From Planctomycetaceae bacterium (lineage in GTDB: Bacteria > Planctomycetota > Planctomycetia > Planctomycetales > Planctomycetaceae), in NCBI GenBank assembly GCA_027080405.1, contig JALWSL010000307.1, positions 1-6,532 on the forward strand: a stretch of DNA of 6,532 nt, read 5' to 3'. The position numbers and the translations under genes are program-made. The notes beneath the pieces are model-generated. The model was not told the origin of the DNA and did no database searches. It worked only from the letters and a program-made list of their open reading frames with translations. Position 1 is the stretch's first letter; each line of letters starts with the position of its first letter. Positions 4,761-6,532 of the stretch are shown here, one piece after another.

Positions 4761-6398
4761 ATGTATAAGTTTCTGATTTGTCAGCGTTATCTGCGCACCC
4801 GTTTTATCGCATTGGCGAGTGTGATCAGCGTGATGCTCGGTGTGGCGACGATGATCGTTGTCAACAGTGTGATGTCCGGCTTCTCCGGGCAGATGCAGGA
4901 ACGGATTCATGGCCTGCTGGCCGATGTTGTGATTGAATCGCATAGCCTGGACGGCGTTGCAGATGCCGATTTGCAAATTCGCCTTGCGAATGAAGTCGCG
5001 GGGGGCTACATCGAAGCGATCACTCCCACAGTGGAAGTGTATGGCATGCTCAACTTCAATTTTGCCGGCCAATGGATCACCAAACCGATTACGCTGATTG
5101 GTATCGACCCGGCCGGAAAGGCAAAAGTCGGCCCTTTGCGGGACTTTCTCGACAGCTATCACCCGATTTACAAAAATGGCAAACTCGTCAGAAAATCGTT
5201 AAGGAAGCCAAACGAAGTTCCGAACTGGAACCTTTCCCCCGAAGCGATGGAATATCGTCGGGACAAGATAGACCGCCAGAAATGGTATCAGGAACAACTG
5301 GCCGCACTGGATCGGGAGGAAGCGGAAAAAAGGGAGGAAGGATTTGTTTCCGGGGAGGAAAGCAAAACGGAAATACAGACAGTAGCCGCGGAGCAGCATT
5401 CCGAAACCGTCATTGATGGAGTTCCTGTTTCGGAACCGACTGGCGATGAACTTCCGGCTTCCCCGTTTGTGAATCCATTCGACAACAACGCGCCGCAGAA
5501 AAAAGAGGAGAGCGATCCCTATGCGTTGATGGATGGTCGGATTTATGTCGGCATCGGTTTAATCAGTTACCCTTACAAGGATCCCGAGACCGGCGAGATG
5601 AAAATGATGATGATGGCCAAGCCGGGCGATGATGTCCGTATCAGCACCGTGACGGCTGGACGTCCTCCGGAACATGCTCCCTATCTGGCGACAATCGTCG
5701 ATGTTTTCAAAAGTGGCATGACCGAATACGACAGCAATCTGGTATTCTGCAACCTGGAAGAACTGCAGAAAGTTCGCGGGATGATTTCTCCTGTCACAGG
5801 CAAGAAGGCGATCACTTCGCTGCATATCAAGCTGAAAGATCCTGATCAATCCCAGGTGGTTGTCGAGCATTTGAAATCTGTTTTTCCATCGGATCAGTTT
5901 TCCGTCCGAACCTGGGAACAGAAACAGGGCCCGTTGCTGGCTGCTGTTGAAATCGAATCGGCCATTTTGAACGTGTTGCTTTTTTTGATCATCGCGGTGG
6001 CCGGGTTCGGCATTTTGGCGATCTTTTACATGATTGTCGTTGAGAAAACACGCGATATCGGCATCCTGAAATCACTGGGAGCAAGTTCATCGGGCATCAT
6101 GTCGATCTTTCTCTCCTACGGTCTGGCACTTGGTGTTGTCGGCAGTGGAGCCGGGGTGATCCTTGGACTTCTGTTTGTCCATTACATCAATGAAATCGAG
6201 GAAGTCCTGACCTATCTGACCGGGCGAAAGGTGTTTGACGAAACGATCTACTACTTCCCGGAAATCCCGACGATGGTGCAGCCATCGATGATTATTTCCG
6301 TTGCTCTGGGAGCAATGCTCATCGCGGTTCTTGCCTCGATTTTTCCTGCCCGCAGAGCAGCCAGTATGCACCCCGTTGTTTCGTTACGCAGAGAGTGA
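4761..6398 (+). CDS. ABC transporter permease, LolC/LolE (FtsX/MacB) family, with long insert
   Basis: The protein has 545 residues; proteobacterial LolC and LolE have about 400. TM1 is at about 15-37, running into the family signature VNSVMSGFSGQMQERIHGLLADVVI. A large extracytoplasmic domain follows to about 400, then three membrane segments near 402-427, 445-475 and 509-530. The cytoplasmic coupling helix EKTRDIGILKSLGAS lies between TM2 and TM3, and the C-terminus is PARRAASMHPVVSLRRE, both typical of the FtsX-like domain. Residues ~130-255 are an insertion: a charged helical part (RQKWYQEQLAALDREEAEKREE), then a Pro/Glu/Ser-rich linker, before the periplasmic fold resumes at GRIYVGIG (about 258). 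The role by family is ATP-driven extraction of lipoproteins from the inner membrane, or a MacB-like envelope process; substrate is unproven. One gene with LolC and LolE features may act as a homodimer. A partner ATPase probably follows. Confidence 0.9.
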   Translation: MYKFLICQRYLRTRFIALASVISVMLGVATMIVVNSVMSGFSGQMQERIHGLLADVVIESHSLDGVADADLQIRLANEVAGGYIEAITPTVEVYGMLNFNFAGQWITKPITLIGIDPAGKAKVGPLRDFLDSYHPIYKNGKLVRKSLRKPNEVPNWNLSPEAMEYRRDKIDRQKWYQEQLAALDREEAEKREEGFVSGEESKTEIQTVAAEQHSETVIDGVPVSEPTGDELPASPFVNPFDNNAPQKKEESDPYALMDGRIYVGIGLISYPYKDPETGEMKMMMMAKPGDDVRISTVTAGRPPEHAPYLATIVDVFKSGMTEYDSNLVFCNLEELQKVRGMISPVTGKKAITSLHIKLKDPDQSQVVVEHLKSVFPSDQFSVRTWEQKQGPLLAAVEIESAILNVLLFLIIAVAGFGILAIFYMIVVEKTRDIGILKSLGASSSGIMSIFLSYGLALGVVGSGAGVILGLLFVHYINEIEEVLTYLTGRKVFDETIYYFPEIPTMVQPSMIISVALGAMLIAVLASIFPARRAASMHPVVSLRRE

Positions 6399-6414
6399 TT
6401 CCTGTTTTCCTGTT
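6399..6414 (+). repeat. 8-bp tandem duplication after the permease gene
   Basis: TTCCTGTT occurs twice in direct succession (6399-6406 and 6407-6414), starting at the first base after the permease stop codon. It is short enough to be chance, but it resembles in kind the longer duplications in the other gaps. Confidence 0.6.
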
Positions 6415-6464
6415 CCGGTTGTCATGAGGCGTTTTCACCAGAGTGTTTGCCTTCTCGTTGTCCT

Positions 6465-6482
6465 GGTGCGTTGCAACGCACC
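6465..6482. promoter_or_regulatory. 18-bp perfect palindrome between the permease and the next gene
   Basis: GGTGCGTTGCAACGCACC is identical to its own reverse complement, 39 bp before the probable start at 6522. As DNA it is a good operator-like dyad. As RNA it gives a 7-bp GC-rich stem with a UGCA loop. No T-run follows on either strand, so it is not a standard intrinsic terminator. CTGGTG at 6463-6468 can pair instead with CACCAG at 6436-6441, and AGGCGT (6427-6432) matches ACGCCT (6485-6490) as an outer stem, so alternative RNA folds are possible. Confidence 0.65.
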
Positions 6483-6507
6483 TTACGCCTGATACAAAAC
6501 AAATTAA

Positions 6508-6513
6508 AAAGGA
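6508..6513 (+). promoter_or_regulatory. Ribosome binding site for the gene at the right edge
   Basis: AAAGGA-type sequence lies about eight bases before ATG 6522. The in-frame ATG at 6513 overlaps this purine run and leaves no spacing, so 6522 is the better start. Confidence 0.55.
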
Positions 6514-6521
6514 TGTCGGAA

Positions 6522-6532
6522 ATGGCTGATGT
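6522..6532 (+). CDS. Start of next gene (truncated), plausibly the LolD-type ABC ATPase
   Basis: Only M-A-D and part of a fourth codon are visible before the window ends; the 6513 start would add M-S-E. The sequence itself identifies nothing. The suggestion of a LolD-type ATPase comes only from the common permease-ATPase gene order and the well-spaced ribosome binding site. The 123-bp gap is longer than usual for such a pair. Confidence 0.4.

Noticed and set aside
6301..6492. A 63-codon plus-strand frame overlapping the permease 3' end
   Set aside because: It is out of frame with the permease, mostly overlaps it, has no ribosome binding site and runs through the palindrome.

Overview
The window most likely comes from a planctomycete (Planctomycetota). 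The strongest clue is the pairing of a Gln-rich protein with a squalene-cyclase-like repeat protein ending in the tail YRYLPIYQR. A Lys-tailed small protein and a LolC/LolE-type permease with a long inserted segment also fit. GC is moderate, near 50% by eye. This assignment rests on recalled family resemblance, not a search. All recognisable genes lie on the + strand.

Layout: (1) 1-721, the C-terminal part of a Gln-rich coiled-coil-like protein cut by the left edge. (2) 733-1785, a secreted prenyltransferase/squalene-oxidase-repeat protein starting 11 bp later, probably in the same transcript. (3) A 155-bp gap with a TATAAT box and a strong ribosome binding site, then sthA (1941-3332), the soluble FAD transhydrogenase and the best identified gene here. 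(4) A 277-bp gap with three 16-bp tandem units, then a 154-residue SRPBCC-fold protein (3610-4074). (5) A 255-bp leader with two separate 15-bp tandem duplications, a plausible sigma70 promoter and a 13-bp palindrome, then a 66-residue Lys-tailed protein (4330-4530) closed by a good intrinsic terminator (4570-4606). (6) A 230-bp gap, then a LolC/LolE/FtsX-type permease (4761-6398). (7) A 123-bp gap with an 8-bp tandem duplication and an 18-bp perfect palindrome, then the first codons of another gene (about 6522 onward), plausibly the LolD-type ATPase. No gene-free stretch exceeds 300 bp.

The genes do not form one pathway. Genes 1-2 look like one unit, sthA balances NADH and NADPH, the SRPBCC and Lys-tailed proteins are separate transcription units of unknown role, and the permease with its likely ATPase would form an envelope ABC complex. 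No phage, insertion sequence, CRISPR array, tRNA or rRNA was seen. The main unexplained signals are the recurrent 8-16-bp tandem duplications, the palindrome before the putative ATPase gene, the small Lys-tailed gene with its elaborate leader, and the permease insert.
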